Notes: generated by a model from the letters alone, not told the origin. Shown: positions 24,065-35,721, counted from the first letter of the stretch. The stretch: DNA of 64,000 bases from Alnus glutinosa (GCF_958979055.1 NC_084888.1:2436001-2500000); one strand, 5' to 3'. Program-made: numbers and translations.

Positions 24065-24334
24065 AGAGCTTCCAAGAATACATGACCAAGTTTATTATGG
24101 GCATATACATTCTCGCATTGAAGTTACTACATGAAGTTGTCACTCATCTTGGTTATTCTTAATGAGCAAGATGCAAATCTATCTTATATTTTGGATGGCT
24201 TCTGAAAATTGTTAGCGTCTATGGCTTTCATGATCATAACTTCATTAGGAAGCATGCAACGAAAGATATTGAGTTCCAATCATATGATGATAATGAGTTT
24301 CATGATAGTGATTTATGTGAACTTCTTTATAGAA

Positions 24335-24507
24335 TGGGGAATGCTAGACATCCCAAATTTTTTTCCCAAAAGTTAGTTCCCAAATGATGTGTCACAATCT
24401 CATGTGATCTATCATTTTGGGAAATTTGTCACAATTTCATGGGATTGTGACACATCATTTGGGAACTAGCTTTTGATAAAAAAAATTTGGGATGTCTAGC
24501 ATTTCTC
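24335..24507. mobile_element. Fold-back MITE, 'ATGCTAGACATCCC' family, copy 1
   Basis: Long inverted arms start AATGCTAGACATCCCAAATT and end as its complement at 24507; the inner arms atgatgtgtcacaatctcat/atgggattgtgacacatcat are also inverted. The flanks TTATAGAAT and TTATAAGAAT suggest a target duplication of about 9 bp. A related copy lies at 46364-46519. Confidence 0.7.
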
Positions 24508-25001
24508 TTATAAGAATATGGATGGTGCTTCAGATGGATTATGACATTGTGCTTTTACTCATATAAATTTTGAGGATTTGTTGAGATTTCTTATACAAGT
24601 GTCAATTTGTTTGATAGATGTAACCTTGTCATTTTTTTGTCAGAATAAATTCATGAATGGATATGTATCAATGATGCTTAGGGAGTTTTTTTTTTTTTTT
24701 TTTTTTTCCCTTGTTTTATAGCTTGGTATATTCTTCACATATGTATAACTTGGTATGTTTTCTTCCTAAGTGGAAACTATTTTAAAATCAATTGTCCAAA
24801 CCCCTTAACCATTGTTTTCTATTTTCAAAAATTGTTTTGGAAAACAGTTTGCCAAACGCTTTTTTAACGAAAGAATAACAAAAAACAGTTTTTTGTTTTC
24901 GTTTTCGAAAACAGTTTTTAGAAACAAAAACAGAAATGGATTTGCCAAACGAGCTCTTGTAGGCCAGAGTCTGGTTTCTCTAAGCCTTCCAAACGCTTGA
25001 T

Positions 25002-25900
25002 TGTTTTAGATCCAATTAATCCAACAATTTAAAATAGCAACAATAACCTACAAAATAATAATAATAATAATAATAATAACAATAAAAAAAAAATGTTTTC
25101 TTTAATTGAGTATATTAAACTTATATATATTCATATAGAACTTTTAAAAAGAATTACAAGTTCTAAGAACAAATGTCAATTTAATCAATCAAATTAGGGG
25201 ACTTTTCCTCCAACCCAGTTTAGAAAAAAATTCTATCCTTACAAAAATTTCATTGTGACACAAATGTAAGCCAACCATTTCTTTGTTTTTATTGATTCTT
25301 CAATCATGCTTTGACACCTGAGAAATTTTGGTTTCGACCTAACTGTTTATTTTATTTAGAGTAATGTTATATAACACACTTTTATCTTATTTTGCTGATG
25401 TAGCATTGTTGAATAATTATTCGATTTTTTTTTATTTTTTTTATTTAACAGAAACTGATTCAATAGTTAATTGACAATATCATATCAGTAAATATAAAAT
25501 AAAAATAAGATAAAAATGTAGGTTTTAACCTTTCTCTTTAATTTATGGAGATGCAATGTGCACCATGTTCTAATTTTTAATAATTTCAAATAAATAATCT
25601 TCCTTTAATTTTGTATCTGGTCATAAACATGTGAATGAAAAATGTATAGACAACTGTGACTTGGGAAGTCGGTTTCACAGTTTCACTATAAGAATTCGAC
25701 CGTTGAAACCCTAAAACCAATCTGCTTTCCTATTCTCTTTACATTCTTTTCTTAAACCCCAAGTCTTGCGATCAAACAAATTTAATGCTGTTCTTTTTCA
25801 ACAAAGCCAGAGAGAACTCAAGAGAAAGGTAGAGGAGAGCGCATAATCTGTTTCGAAACCCTAAAGGTACTCTACTTTCCAGTTCCTCCTTCAGAATATT
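25002..25900. other. AT-rich spacer with a degenerate fold-back
   Basis: A fold-back of the aatgttatataacacac type spans about 25363-25525 (ttttatcttatttt against aaaataagataaaa). An AAT microsatellite is at 25058-25077. The right end may contain the kinase pseudogene's old leader. Confidence 0.45.
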
Positions 25901-25985
25901 TTCTATTAGCCCTAAAGTCTCTCAAATACCGACATCAATTTATAATTTTAGAAAAAGAGAAAGGCACAGGAGAGTGTGAGCGGCC

Positions 25986-27261
25986 ATGGAAAAGGTTGGG
26001 TGAGAGGGCAAGTGATCGGCAAAGGAAGTTTTGGGTCGGTTTTTCTCGCCACCTCGAAAAAACCCGGATCACGGTTCTCTTGTTTCCCGTCGTCCATGGC
26101 TGTGAAATCCGCAGAGGTATCTGTTTCGGCCACGCTTCAGAAGGAGAAAGAGGTTCTCGACAACGCCAAAGACTGCCCTTACGTGATTGGCTGCTTTGGG
26201 GAAGAGATTACAACCCGAGAGGACGGTGAGAAGGTTTACAATTTGTTATTGGAGTATGCTTCTGGAGGAACCTTAGCCGATTCAATCGAGAATTCTGAGG
26301 GTTGTGGGTTACCTGAACCTGATGTCAAGCGCTGCACCAAGTCGATCCTTAAAGGGCTTCGTCACATTCATGACTGTGGTTATGTGCACTGCGACCTAAA
26401 GCCTGAGAATGTTTTGCTTGTGCCCACTATTAATTCTAGAGGTAATTTTGTGGCAAAGATCGGGGATTTTGGGTTGGCGAAGAGGGCAGCGCAGAGTAAG
26501 AAGAGGAGGCTCGACTTGGACCTTTACTTGAGAGGCACTCCTCTGTATTTGGCCCCTGATACCATGTAAGATTTCAATGAATTGATTGAATATTTTGATA
26601 ATCTTTACTGAGTATGTACATGGGTTTAAATAGAGTACAATCAAAACTGAAACTCCTTGATACTTGGAGTTTGTTCTATCTAAACTGAATACAAAATTTG
26701 AATATATAAAATCTAATCTATACATATGAAACTAACGTTTGAAATCAATGCTATCTTTGTTTTGAATATCTGTTGCATTATCTGACGTGGAGACTTGCTT
26801 AACACTTCCCTCTGATATTTGGGCTATGGGATGTGTTGTGTGTGAGATGCTTACTGGGAAATCCCCTTGGGAAAGAGCAGAAGAGTTGAACACAGAGGAT
26901 CTTTTGCGTTTGATTGGTGATGGTCGGGAATTGCCTAAAATTCAGAGTGGCATGCATCTCTAATGAGGCAATGGGTTTCTTGAAGGCATGTCTTGTGAGG
27001 AAACCTATGTTCAGATTCACGGCTGAGATGCTAATGGATCATACATTTCTGGCTGGTGTAGGCAAACATGATTATGAGGTGAGTGATGAAGGACTACTGG
27101 ACGTTCATGATGAAGAACTACTTGCTGCTTCCAATTCTTCATGGACCGAGACTAACTCAGAGCTCAGTAGTTCTTCTTTTTCGGGTGATTTGAGCTTGGC
27201 TTCTGATGATGATTCGGCCTTTTGTTCTTGGCAGAAAGAAGTTGAAGATGTGGATTTGTAA
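25986..27261 (+). pseudogene. MAPKKK-like Ser/Thr protein kinase pseudogene
   Basis: The sequence encodes most of a small plant MEKK-type kinase (MAPKKK17/18/20-like). Seen: glycine loop VIGKGSFGSVFLAT, the MAVKSAE lysine strand, HDCGYVHCDLKPENVLL catalytic loop, KIGDFGLAKR, and activation-segment end GTPLYLAP. After an interruption come SDIWAMGCVVCEMLTGKSPW and, in another frame, ISNEAMGFLKACLVRKPMFR and an acidic Ser-rich tail. Lesions: the only well-placed ATG (25986) is one base out of frame with the kinase; a solo LTR (26565-26804) sits in the activation segment; and a 4-base gain (gcatgcatc, about 26949-26957) shifts the frame and gives a stop near 26962. Intact relatives feed MKK3-type MAPK cascades in stress and ABA signalling. 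This copy should not make active kinase. Confidence 0.82.
26565..26804 (-). mobile_element. Solo LTR (copia type) inside the kinase pseudogene
   Basis: The 240-bp block runs TGTAAG…CTTAACA on the plus strand, giving TGTTAAG…CTTACA in the element's minus orientation. On its downstream side (26564-26556) lies TGGTATCAG, identical to the start of the common tRNA-Met primer site, so a little of the internal region may remain. Kinase coding sequence stops at about 26556 and resumes near 26808. Confidence 0.65.
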
Positions 27262-27518
27262 TTCATTGGGAGCTCAGATAAAGAAGTTCATCTTTTAGGC
27301 TCTTTGAACGGCCTCACTCCAACCCTACCTATTGGAGTTTAGCAGTGAATAACCACAAAAATATTAACTTTTTAATTGTACATTGTTACAGTTTCCTTTT
27401 ATGTTAGCTAGTTTGTGATGTAACAATTTTAGCTAGTTTGCAATTTTACTTGGCTTGCAAGATTTGACAAGTAAGATCTCTGCTGTGAGTTATTATATAT
27501 GTAGATTAGGAGCCTCAC

Positions 27519-27563
<45 letters not shown>

Positions 27564-27709
27564 AGTACTAGGATGTTCTTATTCTAATTTACATTTAATA
27601 ATCTAGCAGATCATTGTTTGCTTTATATATATACCTTATTTCAATTGTTCTTGTTATTGTTATTGTTATTGTTGTTGTTGTGTAGTACGACATAAGCTGA
27701 AATGGAGTT
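27262..27709. other. Kinase pseudogene 3' flank with microsatellites
   Basis: A GA run lies at 27522-27560 and a ttattg/ttgttg run at about 27646-27681. No gene is seen. Confidence 0.55.
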
Positions 27710-27714
27710 TATAG

Positions 27715-28585
27715 TGACGCAGCAGGAATTAAAATAAACAGAAAATTAAAGAGATAAACCTTTGATAATTTGGAGTCTCACCAAACTAATAATAGGGGTA
27801 TCTCACCACCAAAAGAACATAGGCATCACATCGAAAAAATAACATATTTTTTTTTTATTTCATCATAATCTGTTTTATTACAAGAGAACATTACGCTTAA
27901 ATATACATTCTAACCCTAACCCTAATGTAATTGACTTTGGGCCAAGCCCACCTTTAAAATGACAAATAACTCAAACTAACATAACTAACTGTGGGGCCAA
28001 GTCCATTATTAAATTACAAACAAAAACTAATAATTTAATTAAAACTAAATGACATATTTATTCTTTTCTCGTCCTGCGTCATTCTCCCATTCTTTGAAAG
28101 GAACTCATCCTCGAGTTTAGAAAGTAAAATATGAGTTGAAGATTTTTGAATCAAAAAAGACTCACGAACACAATAGATAAATCAAATCTCACGATCTTTC
28201 TATTGTGACAACAACAGAATCTCACTATTGTAGGCTGTCATGCTTTAGATCTACTACTCTTAATACTCGGCGACTTCGCGTACTCATAAGAAAATGAAAT
28301 ACGAGCGGAAGATTTTCAAACCAAAGAGGACTCACGAACACAATAGATAGATCGAATCTCACGATTTTCCTATTGTGACCACAACAGAATCTCACCGTTG
28401 TAGGCTGTCATGCTTCAGATCTACTACTCTTTATGCTCGGCTACTTTGCGTACTCATAAGGCCCAATTGCAAGATACAAAAAAAAACTATGAAGTTAGCA
28501 AAACATACTATAACATATATATATATATATATCTTTTTCCTCTTTGTTTTCTCTTTTTTTTTTTTTTCTTTTTTTTCCGTTTCCT

Positions 28586-28624
<39 letters not shown>

Positions 28625-29181
28625 GACCTAGACATAGGAAACAAGCTCTATTTTCTTATCTTTTTGAACCAAACACAAGAAAGCTCGTCTTTTTTCCTTC
28701 TCCATAAGCCAAACAAAATAGAACCTTCTTGAATCTTCATGTGGGCAGCGCGGACTAAGGACATCTCGACAGGATTTTTTTTTTTTCTTTTCTTTGCAGC
28801 AGATCATCAATTGTTTGAGAAAAAAATTGATTTCGTGCTCAATATAACGAAGATGATAGGTTGATCCAGAGTCTCACTGGTATTGGCAGCGTCTCACCAC
28901 AAAAAAGGAAGAGAAATCGCATCTCAAGAAAACAAAAACATAATTTTTTTATTTCATCATAAACTGTTTTATTACAAGATAACATTACGCTTAAATAGAC
29001 ATTCTAACCCTAACCCTAATGTGATTGACTTTGGGCCAAGGGCCAAGCCCACCTTTAAAATGACAAATAACTTAAACTAACATGACTAACTGTGAGCCAA
29101 GTCCATTATTAAATTACAAACAAAAACTAATAATTTAATTAAAACTAAATAACATATTTATTCTTTTCTTGTCCTGCGTCA
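27715..29181 (-). mobile_element. Compact non-autonomous LTR retrotransposon with TATAG target duplication
   Basis: The left LTR is 27715-28081 (TGACGCAG…CTGCGTCA). The right LTR is about 28828-29181, and the last 240 bp of each are nearly identical. The whole 1467-bp unit is flanked by TATAG at 27710-27714 and 29182-29186. Read on the minus strand, the downstream LTR is preceded by the polypurine tract GAATGGGAGAA (28092-28082) and by a sequence that looks like the end of a gypsy pol frame (ctcgaggatgagttccttt on that strand). The interior of about 750 bp has two tandem copies of a unit of about 165 bp (28124-28289 and 28290-28460), then AT and CT microsatellites. No protein domain remains. 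Both LTRs contain a taaccctaaccctaa telomere-like stretch. No usual primer site was recognised. Confidence 0.82.
28124..28460. repeat. Tandem direct repeat of about 165 bp inside the LTR element
   Basis: Each unit contains gactcacgaacacaatagat, then ctattgtga and gtaggctgtcatgct, ending gcgtactcataag. The copies differ at roughly one base in eight. Confidence 0.8.
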
Positions 29182-29186
29182 TATAG

Positions 29187-29829
29187 CCTCCCTTTAATTC
29201 CAAAATGCTGTCTCAAAAGAATTCTTCTTTTGCCATTTGATTTTCTTCGGATGCAAATGCAGTAGAGGAATCTGTTCTTGGTGCTATCTATCATGTAGAT
29301 TCTGCAAAACTACTCTTAGTCTGATATCTGCAATATTGGACTTACAGATGGATTCCATATCTCTGAATATATTTGTATTTATTCTTTCAATCTAAAGGTT
29401 GAAACGAACGACTCTCTCTTAGCAACTGAGTTCGTTGCAAATGGTTTGACTTTTTTTTTATTTCTTTTTGGATAAGTACAAATGGTCGTGACCTACACAT
29501 GAAGTCCTTAGGTTTTGCAGGCTTGGGTCCAAATAGAGAACACTACTTTAGTGCTTATTATTGTGATTAATTCAGAAGTTGAGGATATTATCAAATGTAT
29601 TAAACTATGCAAAAGAAACAGCCTTGGCGCTTTCTTCCTAATTTAATAAGTAATGTTAAACATATCTTGCCTTGTTGCTTTTGTTTGTCTAATCCACAAA
29701 TAGTTGCCGTTTAGTGGAAAAAGTAGGTGCAGAAGACACTTGGCTAGTAAAAAACAAAGAAACCTCAAGTCAAAAGGTCATCAATTAAGACCTTTCTATG
29801 TGGATAAGAACCTGATAATTTAACTTTTC
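29187..29829. other. Spacer without recognisable gene
   Basis: Unremarkable AT-rich DNA. It may contain the decayed upstream part of the LINE remnant that follows. Confidence 0.5.
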
Positions 29830-29879
29830 TTGAGAAGTATACATGCCCTTATCAAGGCTAACTTCGATGTATCCATTAT

Positions 29880-30352
29880 GCCAAATTGTGTTGTAGCAGA
29901 CTGCTGGCAGTTGTTGTGCTTGGTGATTCAAATGGCAATATCATTGAAGTTGATACTAGGAGTCTCCTTATTGCAGACTGATGGCACAAGCTGCCCGTCT
30001 TACGGCTTCTCATGGGCGCCACTTCTTTATTATTAAAGTTGATGGATGCTCTTACCATCATTCTTGCTATCTATCAATAGTTCCAACCCTTTTTCTTTTT
30101 ATTGGAACTTTTCTAGCATTATTTCTAATATTTACTTTCATTTGCTTTCTCTTAAGAGTTGGCGGGCTTTGAAAGTTTCTTGTAGTCCTAATTTTATGGC
30201 ACATTTTTTAGTTAAGTGAACCGCTTCTTATCTTGTGTTTGAAAGCTTTTTCAATTAGTCTCTCATTATTTATTCCATTTGGATTAAAAGTGAAAAATTT
30301 TCCTCTCATGTAACCCTTTTTTTTTTCTCTTATTAAGTAGGAAAAAAAAAAC
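29880..30352 (+). pseudogene. Decayed LINE 3' end with RNase H-like domain
   Basis: With frame changes the plus strand reads AVVVLGDSNGNIIEVDTRSL, MAQAARLTASHGRHFFIIKV, then CSPNFMAHFLVK and an A-run at 30342-30351. This matches the layout of the C-terminal RNase H domain of plant L1-type LINE proteins (…RDSNG…, …EA.A…, …N.MAH..AK…), which is followed by a short 3' UTR and poly(A). Stops and frameshifts are frequent, so it is a fossil. Confidence 0.5.
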
Positions 30353-31592
30353 ACATATTTATAGACTAATGGTAATGGGTAATGCTTTCAAGTTTCAACA
30401 GCAAAAGAAAGAGATAACTGGTCCATAATCTGTGGTCCTTTGGCTCTGTGCTGACCCCAGCTCTACAAAGAGAACACTTAGCTTTATTATGATTTGTGCT
30501 GGTCAGTGTCAGTGAAAGCTCCTTTTTAGGATTATCTTAATGGTTTAATTGCTTACAAGGTAACGTTGCCTAAATAATCAACAACAGTAGTATTTTAAAG
30601 GAAAATTAGGCAAGAATTTTCCTAATATATTAATGTGTGGCCCATATGTCAAGAGTATTTATTGTGATTTAAATTAAACCACAATTATAGGTCTTCGGTC
30701 ATTTATTCCAAACAAGCAATTATTTGTGAAATTTGTGAAATCGTAATTATAATTGATTTTTATTTTTTTCATGGGATGAATAATTAAATAAAAGCTTTAA
30801 TCGAGGGTCGTTGACCTAGACCATAAATAAAGAGTACGTGTATTTCATCCATAAGAGCAATTAGATATAAATTAGAAGATACCTCTCTACCAAAAAATTT
30901 TAATTTGCTTATTCGCTCGAACGTCCTTAATAACATCCTAGAAAGATTTATCTTTCTCTCTCTCTCTTGATAAAATCCTTAATAACTACCCGGTATCAAC
31001 CAGATGAATTTTTGTATTTTTACACTTAATACGAAGTGCTTTGCAAAGACTAACGTACGCATTTGAGTGGGATCCAACCGGCACACTCAGCAAGTTTATT
31101 TGTTTATGTTTGTTATTTTGCAGCAATTGAATAATTTCTTTATCAAGGCTTACGTCACCGTACCAAAAACTATACCAACACTATTAAAAAATAACCTCAC
31201 CTCAAAATCCTTGATCAAACACAAATTGTTTTGATACGGTATTTAACAACATCCTTTTCCCATGCCTAGTTGATGAGGTTTATGTTTTGATATTTGCTTG
31301 AACAAATAATATTCCATCTTTGGTTGTCCCATTTTTTGATACATTGTTTTGATGTGCTAACAAAATATATATTTTTTTTTTATCTGAAAGCGAAAGTGGA
31401 AAAATTAATGTGAAAATGATGTGACTCTTTGATTAGTGTGAAAGAAAATCTAATAAATCATTAGTAAACATTTCGTGCGTGATATGGTCTAATTTTTTAT
31501 TTTATTTTTCGATAGGATAAGATCTCACCATCTTAAGAAGAATAGACCTGTTGGAGATATTTAAAACGGGCGTTATTGCGGCACATCATGAT
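30353..31592. other. AT-rich intergenic DNA
   Basis: No gene or bounded element was recognised in these 1.2 kb. A short CT run lies at 30954-30967. Confidence 0.5.
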
Positions 31593-31604
31593 TTATGAGT
31601 CGGA

Positions 31605-31717
31605 ATCTCTAAGGGGTAGCTCAATCGGCTGGAGACCACGTCGCATGAAGCGGAGGTCACTAGTTCGAATCTCCCCTCCCCCTCTTGTGTGGACATGTCA
31701 AAAAAAAAAATAAAAAA
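31605..31717 (+). mobile_element. tRNA-derived SINE with perfect 12-bp target duplication
   Basis: The RNA polymerase III A box (GGGTAGCTCAATCGG) and B box (AGGTCACTAGTTCGAATC) lie 35-40 bases apart, followed by a short unrelated tail and an A-rich 3' end. TTATGAGTCGGA flanks it exactly at 31593-31604 and 31718-31729. It is not a tRNA gene, since no cloverleaf closes and it ends in poly(A). Confidence 0.85.
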
Positions 31718-31729
31718 TTATGAGTCGGA

Positions 31730-33090
31730 TAATATTGTAAGGAGGGCTACAGTACTTATTGTGTTCTTTTGTATATCATGTAATTTTTAAAATCATCATT
31801 AAATTTGAGATGATTATTATTAGATTTTAATCTAATGATAATTTTAAAGCCACATAACATTTGAGAGGACACAAATAAGACTTTAATTCTCATTCTAACA
31901 TTGCTCAAATGAGAATATGTTATGTGCATAACCGAATTTGTTCATAACACACTAATTATTTTAAACCTATTTAATGTCATGAAATTTTTTTTTTTAAGCC
32001 TGATTAAAGTAATTTAATTAAATAAAGAGTTGTTGAAAACTGAAAAGATAGAGTAGTCAGGAAAAAGGGGTTTTATTTTACATAATAATGCATGAGTTGT
32101 GAAGTTAAATTATGAATATATTGGCATAATTTTATATTCTGGATTGACATTTTCAGAGGAAGACCAAGGTTGGGTTGATTATTAATCTGTTAAATATCAA
32201 ATTAGATCCTTATCTTTAACTTAATTAAATATAAGCAAAATAATTATAGAAACTAAACCCACATCAAATTATCATATTGTATCTTGTACTTATCCACAAG
32301 GACCACAACATCTCAATGATTGCCATTTGCATTGTCACTAGTAGGGCTTGACAAACAGTGTTTTTTTTATAAAAAAAAATTATTTATTTATTCAAATACG
32401 GGAAAAAATAAAGGGGATCAAACTAGAAGCCACCCGAACCACAACGAAAAAGGTAGCAAAACACAAACAAGTAATCGCTGTTAATGCATTCGCCTTATTG
32501 TGCTTATTTGGCAATATTCCGTGGCCCTATCATATTATTACTCTACTCGTGACCATCAAATTTGATATTGAATATATTAATTTGATGCGGACCAAATTTA
32601 ATGTGATATGTTCTTATTGGGATGATCGCGGCCATCAAATCTCTCTCATTAAGGATGGTTGACCAGCGACAATTTAATAGAAGTGACCGACCACTCCATT
32701 ACTTTCAAAGGTTTGAGATAGTTGGATTTTCATGAGAGTAGGAATGGTAATTCGTATTCGTGTATTGACCGTTGAGTTCGAATCATGTCCAAATATAAAT
32801 ATAAGATAAGATAAGTTAAGTTAACCATAACCTAATGCATTTAATTAAACTTGGCCGTACCTTTCATTTATAATCTACTAATTTTGTATTTAGACTGTGT
32901 CGGTTTGAAGGTCATATAAAAAAACTTAGCTCTAAATGTTCTATGTCAAGATTGAGTTGTGTCGTGTCGAAGTACGAGTGTAAGATTATATAAGTCGATC
33001 CTAATTTGTCCCATTCAATTAAACAGATAAAAACCTATCAATTATAATCCGTTAATTTTTAAATGAATTTATATCAATTTTGCGAAAATT
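31730..33090. other. AT-rich intergenic DNA with degenerate MITE pieces
   Basis: A piece at about 31766-31870 (attttaaaatcatcattaaa, then gataattttaaagccacata) resembles the family at 33091-33244. No gene is supported. Confidence 0.45.
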
Positions 33091-33244
33091 AGAGTAATTC
33101 TATAAGTTCATTTTGTATCCATCATATAATGATATACCTTTTAAAATTATCATTAAACTTAAATTAATTACTATTAAATTTTAATTAAATAATAAATTTA
33201 AAAGTTACATCATTTTTTTAAAAACCAAAATTCTAGAATTACTC
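33091..33244. mobile_element. Small AT-rich fold-back MITE
   Basis: GAGTAATTCTA near 33091 is inverted at the right end (tagaattactc, ending 33243), with ttaaaattatcattaaac near 33140 inverted against the second arm. Related AT-rich units lie near 19011, 31766 and 37971. It is non-coding. Confidence 0.55.
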
Positions 33245-34079
33245 CAAAAATTAACGACCCTCCGTGAAATCAGCGGGAACCGCCGATCAGTAACAACAAA
33301 ACAAAGGACTTCGTTTATCATCTTTTGATCGACGTGGCGCCATCTTGTCATGGCGTAAGCCGCCGTAATGCCGTATGTCGAATACGAACGGCCAACATTT
33401 TTCTCGACAGTTGCCATGGATAAGTAGATTAAGAATCTTGTTAATACCAACGCAAAACCAGGATCAGGTGCAGAAACTCTGGTTCTCTCGAACATTCTCT
33501 CTATCTTGGCTGCTTCTTCGTGTCGTTCCGTACGCATCCGCACAGTACGTGTCCTTGGATTCATACTCATCCACACCCAACCCTTTCAGCTCCACCACAA
33601 AGTATACATGTTCGTTCCAAATACTGATATTTCAGATTTATACTGGTCCCTGCCCAAACCTTTCTGTCCCACCATAAAGTAAATGTTCCAAACCCTGATT
33701 TTTCCAGGCCTGTTCTCTTATCTAACAAAGTAGTCACCGCTTGAGCTTTGATCACAGATATCTCTTTTTGTTATTCTAGTTGGGTTAAATTCCTGGGTTT
33801 TCAGGCTTCCTCTGGTATCCGATGCCATTTATACCACTCGCCCTTATCCAAATATCCTCGAATTGAATTTCCAGATCCTGGGACTTGAAATTCCATGAAT
33901 TTGAATTCCACCTCTGGGTTTGACATTACATTTCTCTCCCTTAATCTCTCCCAGAAGATTTACAAATTCAGGTTCAAATTCAAGCTTTAACCCAAATTCA
34001 ATTTCTGGGTTTTCGTTCTCTCTGTACCAGGATCTAAACTTTTGGATCCAAATTCGGGGCTTTAGGTTTTGGGTTTGAT
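33245..34079. other. Upstream region and leader of the F-box/PP2 gene
   Basis: There is a CT-rich leader-like sequence (33,900-34,030) just before the ATG. A 123-codon minus-strand open frame (33205-33576) overlaps it but has no recognisable content and no splice partners. I do not call it a gene. Confidence 0.45.
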
Positions 34080-35721
34080 ATGGGTGGTAAAATATCTGTA
34101 GGCATGTCGGACACGGATCCTCCATTGAAGACCGGGTTGGGGGATATACCTGAGAGTTGTGTGGCTTTGATTCTGATGTCCTTGGACCCACCCGAGATTT
34201 GCAAATTGGCGCGTTTGAACCGGGCTTTTCGGGCCGCTTCTACGGCGAATTTTATATGGGAATCGAAATTGCCTCCAAACTATCGGTGTCTCGTGGAGAA
34301 AGTGTTTGATGAGGAAACTTTGGTGAAATTGGGGAAAAGGGATATCTACGCCAGGCTTTGCGGACCTAATCCCTTTGATAATGGCACAAAGGTACCCTCT
34401 CTATATCTCTCTGTGTCTATCTGTTAAGATTTATTTTCATTTCATTGATTTGTTGAGAATTTTTATTTTGCGAAGGAACTTTGGCTGGATAAAAGTACGG
34501 GCGGCGTTTGTTTGTCGATTTCGTCGAAGGGTCTTAGGATAACCGGAATAGATGATCGGAGATACTGGAAGCACATTTCAACTGAGGAGTCTAGGTGGGA
34601 TAATTATGATAAAGACGATGTGATTGTGCCATTATTTTAAGTTTGATGTTTGTGGATTAATCTCGTAACTCTTTTTGTATTGAAATTTGTAGTACCCGAA
34701 GCATTTCTCTTCAACTCTGACACGTTCTCTGTTCGTTCATATTCAAAGATACGTATAGTGTTATTAGCGAATTTGAAAATGAATTTATATGTCCTGCATG
34801 AGATTTTCTCTTGGACTTGAGGAGGCTTGCTTTAGAGATAGATGATAAATCATTTTGCTAAGCCACGCAGATGTCGATCGTCTCCATGCTTTTGTGTTGT
34901 TTCAACTTTTGAATTGATATTCCTTTCTGAAAATGCTGGATACCTAGCCTTCTCTGGTGACATTTTCTGTAACTTGTAATGGTCAAGTAAATTATCTTGA
35001 TCATTGTAAAATCTGTGTTTCCTTAAACTCTCATCATCCCTCTCGCTTTTCTCCACAAGTGAAATATGATGGATGAATTGCGAAGTTTGATAACATTTTT
35101 GGGTATAAAGGTGATAAGGAAGTTGGTTTGAACTTGTTACTGACAACATTCTAATGTTCACCTATAACGAAACAAATTATACATGTGATCAATCTAACTT
35201 TTATTTTACTCATTTGTAGTATTTTTCTATTATGGTCTTGTTTCCTTGTGTTATGAGAACTCGAGATGATTAACTTGTGACGTTTTCTCGCATGTAGGTT
35301 CCAGACGGTGGCGTATCTCCAACAAATCTGGTGGTTGGAAGCAGATGGTGAGTTTGAGTTCCCATTCCCTGCAGGCACGTATAGTCTGTACTTCAGACTC
35401 CAGCTTGGCAGGTCCTCCAAGAGAAGGGGTCGTCGGGTTTGTAATTCCGAGCATATCCATGGCTGGGAGATAAAACCTGCAAGCTTCCAGCTAACAACTT
35501 CTGATGGTCAACATGCTGTGTCCAAGTGCTATTTGGACAATCCTGGGAACTGGGTCAACTACCATGCGGGAGACTTTGTTGTTGGGAGCACCAATGCATC
35601 GATGAAGATCAAATTTTCCTTGACTCAGATCGATTGTACTCACACCAAAGGTGGTCTCTGTGTAGACTCTGTGTTCATATACCCCAAAAATGTAGGGAAA
35701 GAGGCTAGATTGTTTTTGTAG
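34080..35721 (+). CDS. PP2-A13: F-box protein with phloem protein 2-like lectin domain (PP2-A13 type)
   Basis: Three exons join in frame into 284 aa: 34080-34391, 34476-34594, 35298-35721, GT-AG, stop TAG. Residues about 20-65 are an F-box ([36 protein letters not shown]), which docks on the ASK/SKP1 subunit of SCF ubiquitin ligases. The rest is a PP2 (Nictaba-like) domain: [95 protein letters not shown]. In Nictaba-like proteins this domain binds glycans, so a glycoprotein receptor role is plausible but inferred. Length and intron positions suit the PP2-A11 to A15 group. Closeness to A13 is from memory of the family and from its linkage to CSN1 in Arabidopsis. No lesions were seen. Confidence 0.93.

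Larger units (their letters stand above)
22995..24956. mobile_element. Inverted-repeat-bounded insertion carrying a PPR gene fragment
   Basis: GAGCCTGTTTGGTAACC at 22995 is inverted at 24956-24940 as GAGCTCGTTTGGCAAAT. A second inner pair, AGCGTTTGGTTACTTG (about 23073) and CCAAACGCT (ending about 24859), gives the hallmark of hAT-like plant elements. No 8-bp target duplication fits. Instead, 25-bp direct repeats with one mismatch (TCTCTAAGCCTTCCAAAC…) lie outside at 22887-22911 and 24977-25001. It contains the PPR fragment and a 173-bp MITE at 24335-24507. The class is uncertain. Confidence 0.45.

Noticed and set aside
28124..28460. CRISPR-like array
   Set aside because: Two diverged units of 165 bp in a plant LTR element, not short regular repeats with spacers.
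31605..31717. tRNA gene
   Set aside because: A and B boxes are present but no acceptor stem or cloverleaf closes; poly(A) tail and target duplication show a SINE. The same applies to 42492-42618 and 55294-55422.
33205..33576. Minus-strand gene upstream of the F-box/PP2 gene
   Set aside because: Open frame overlaps a MITE end and the probable promoter or leader; content not recognised.
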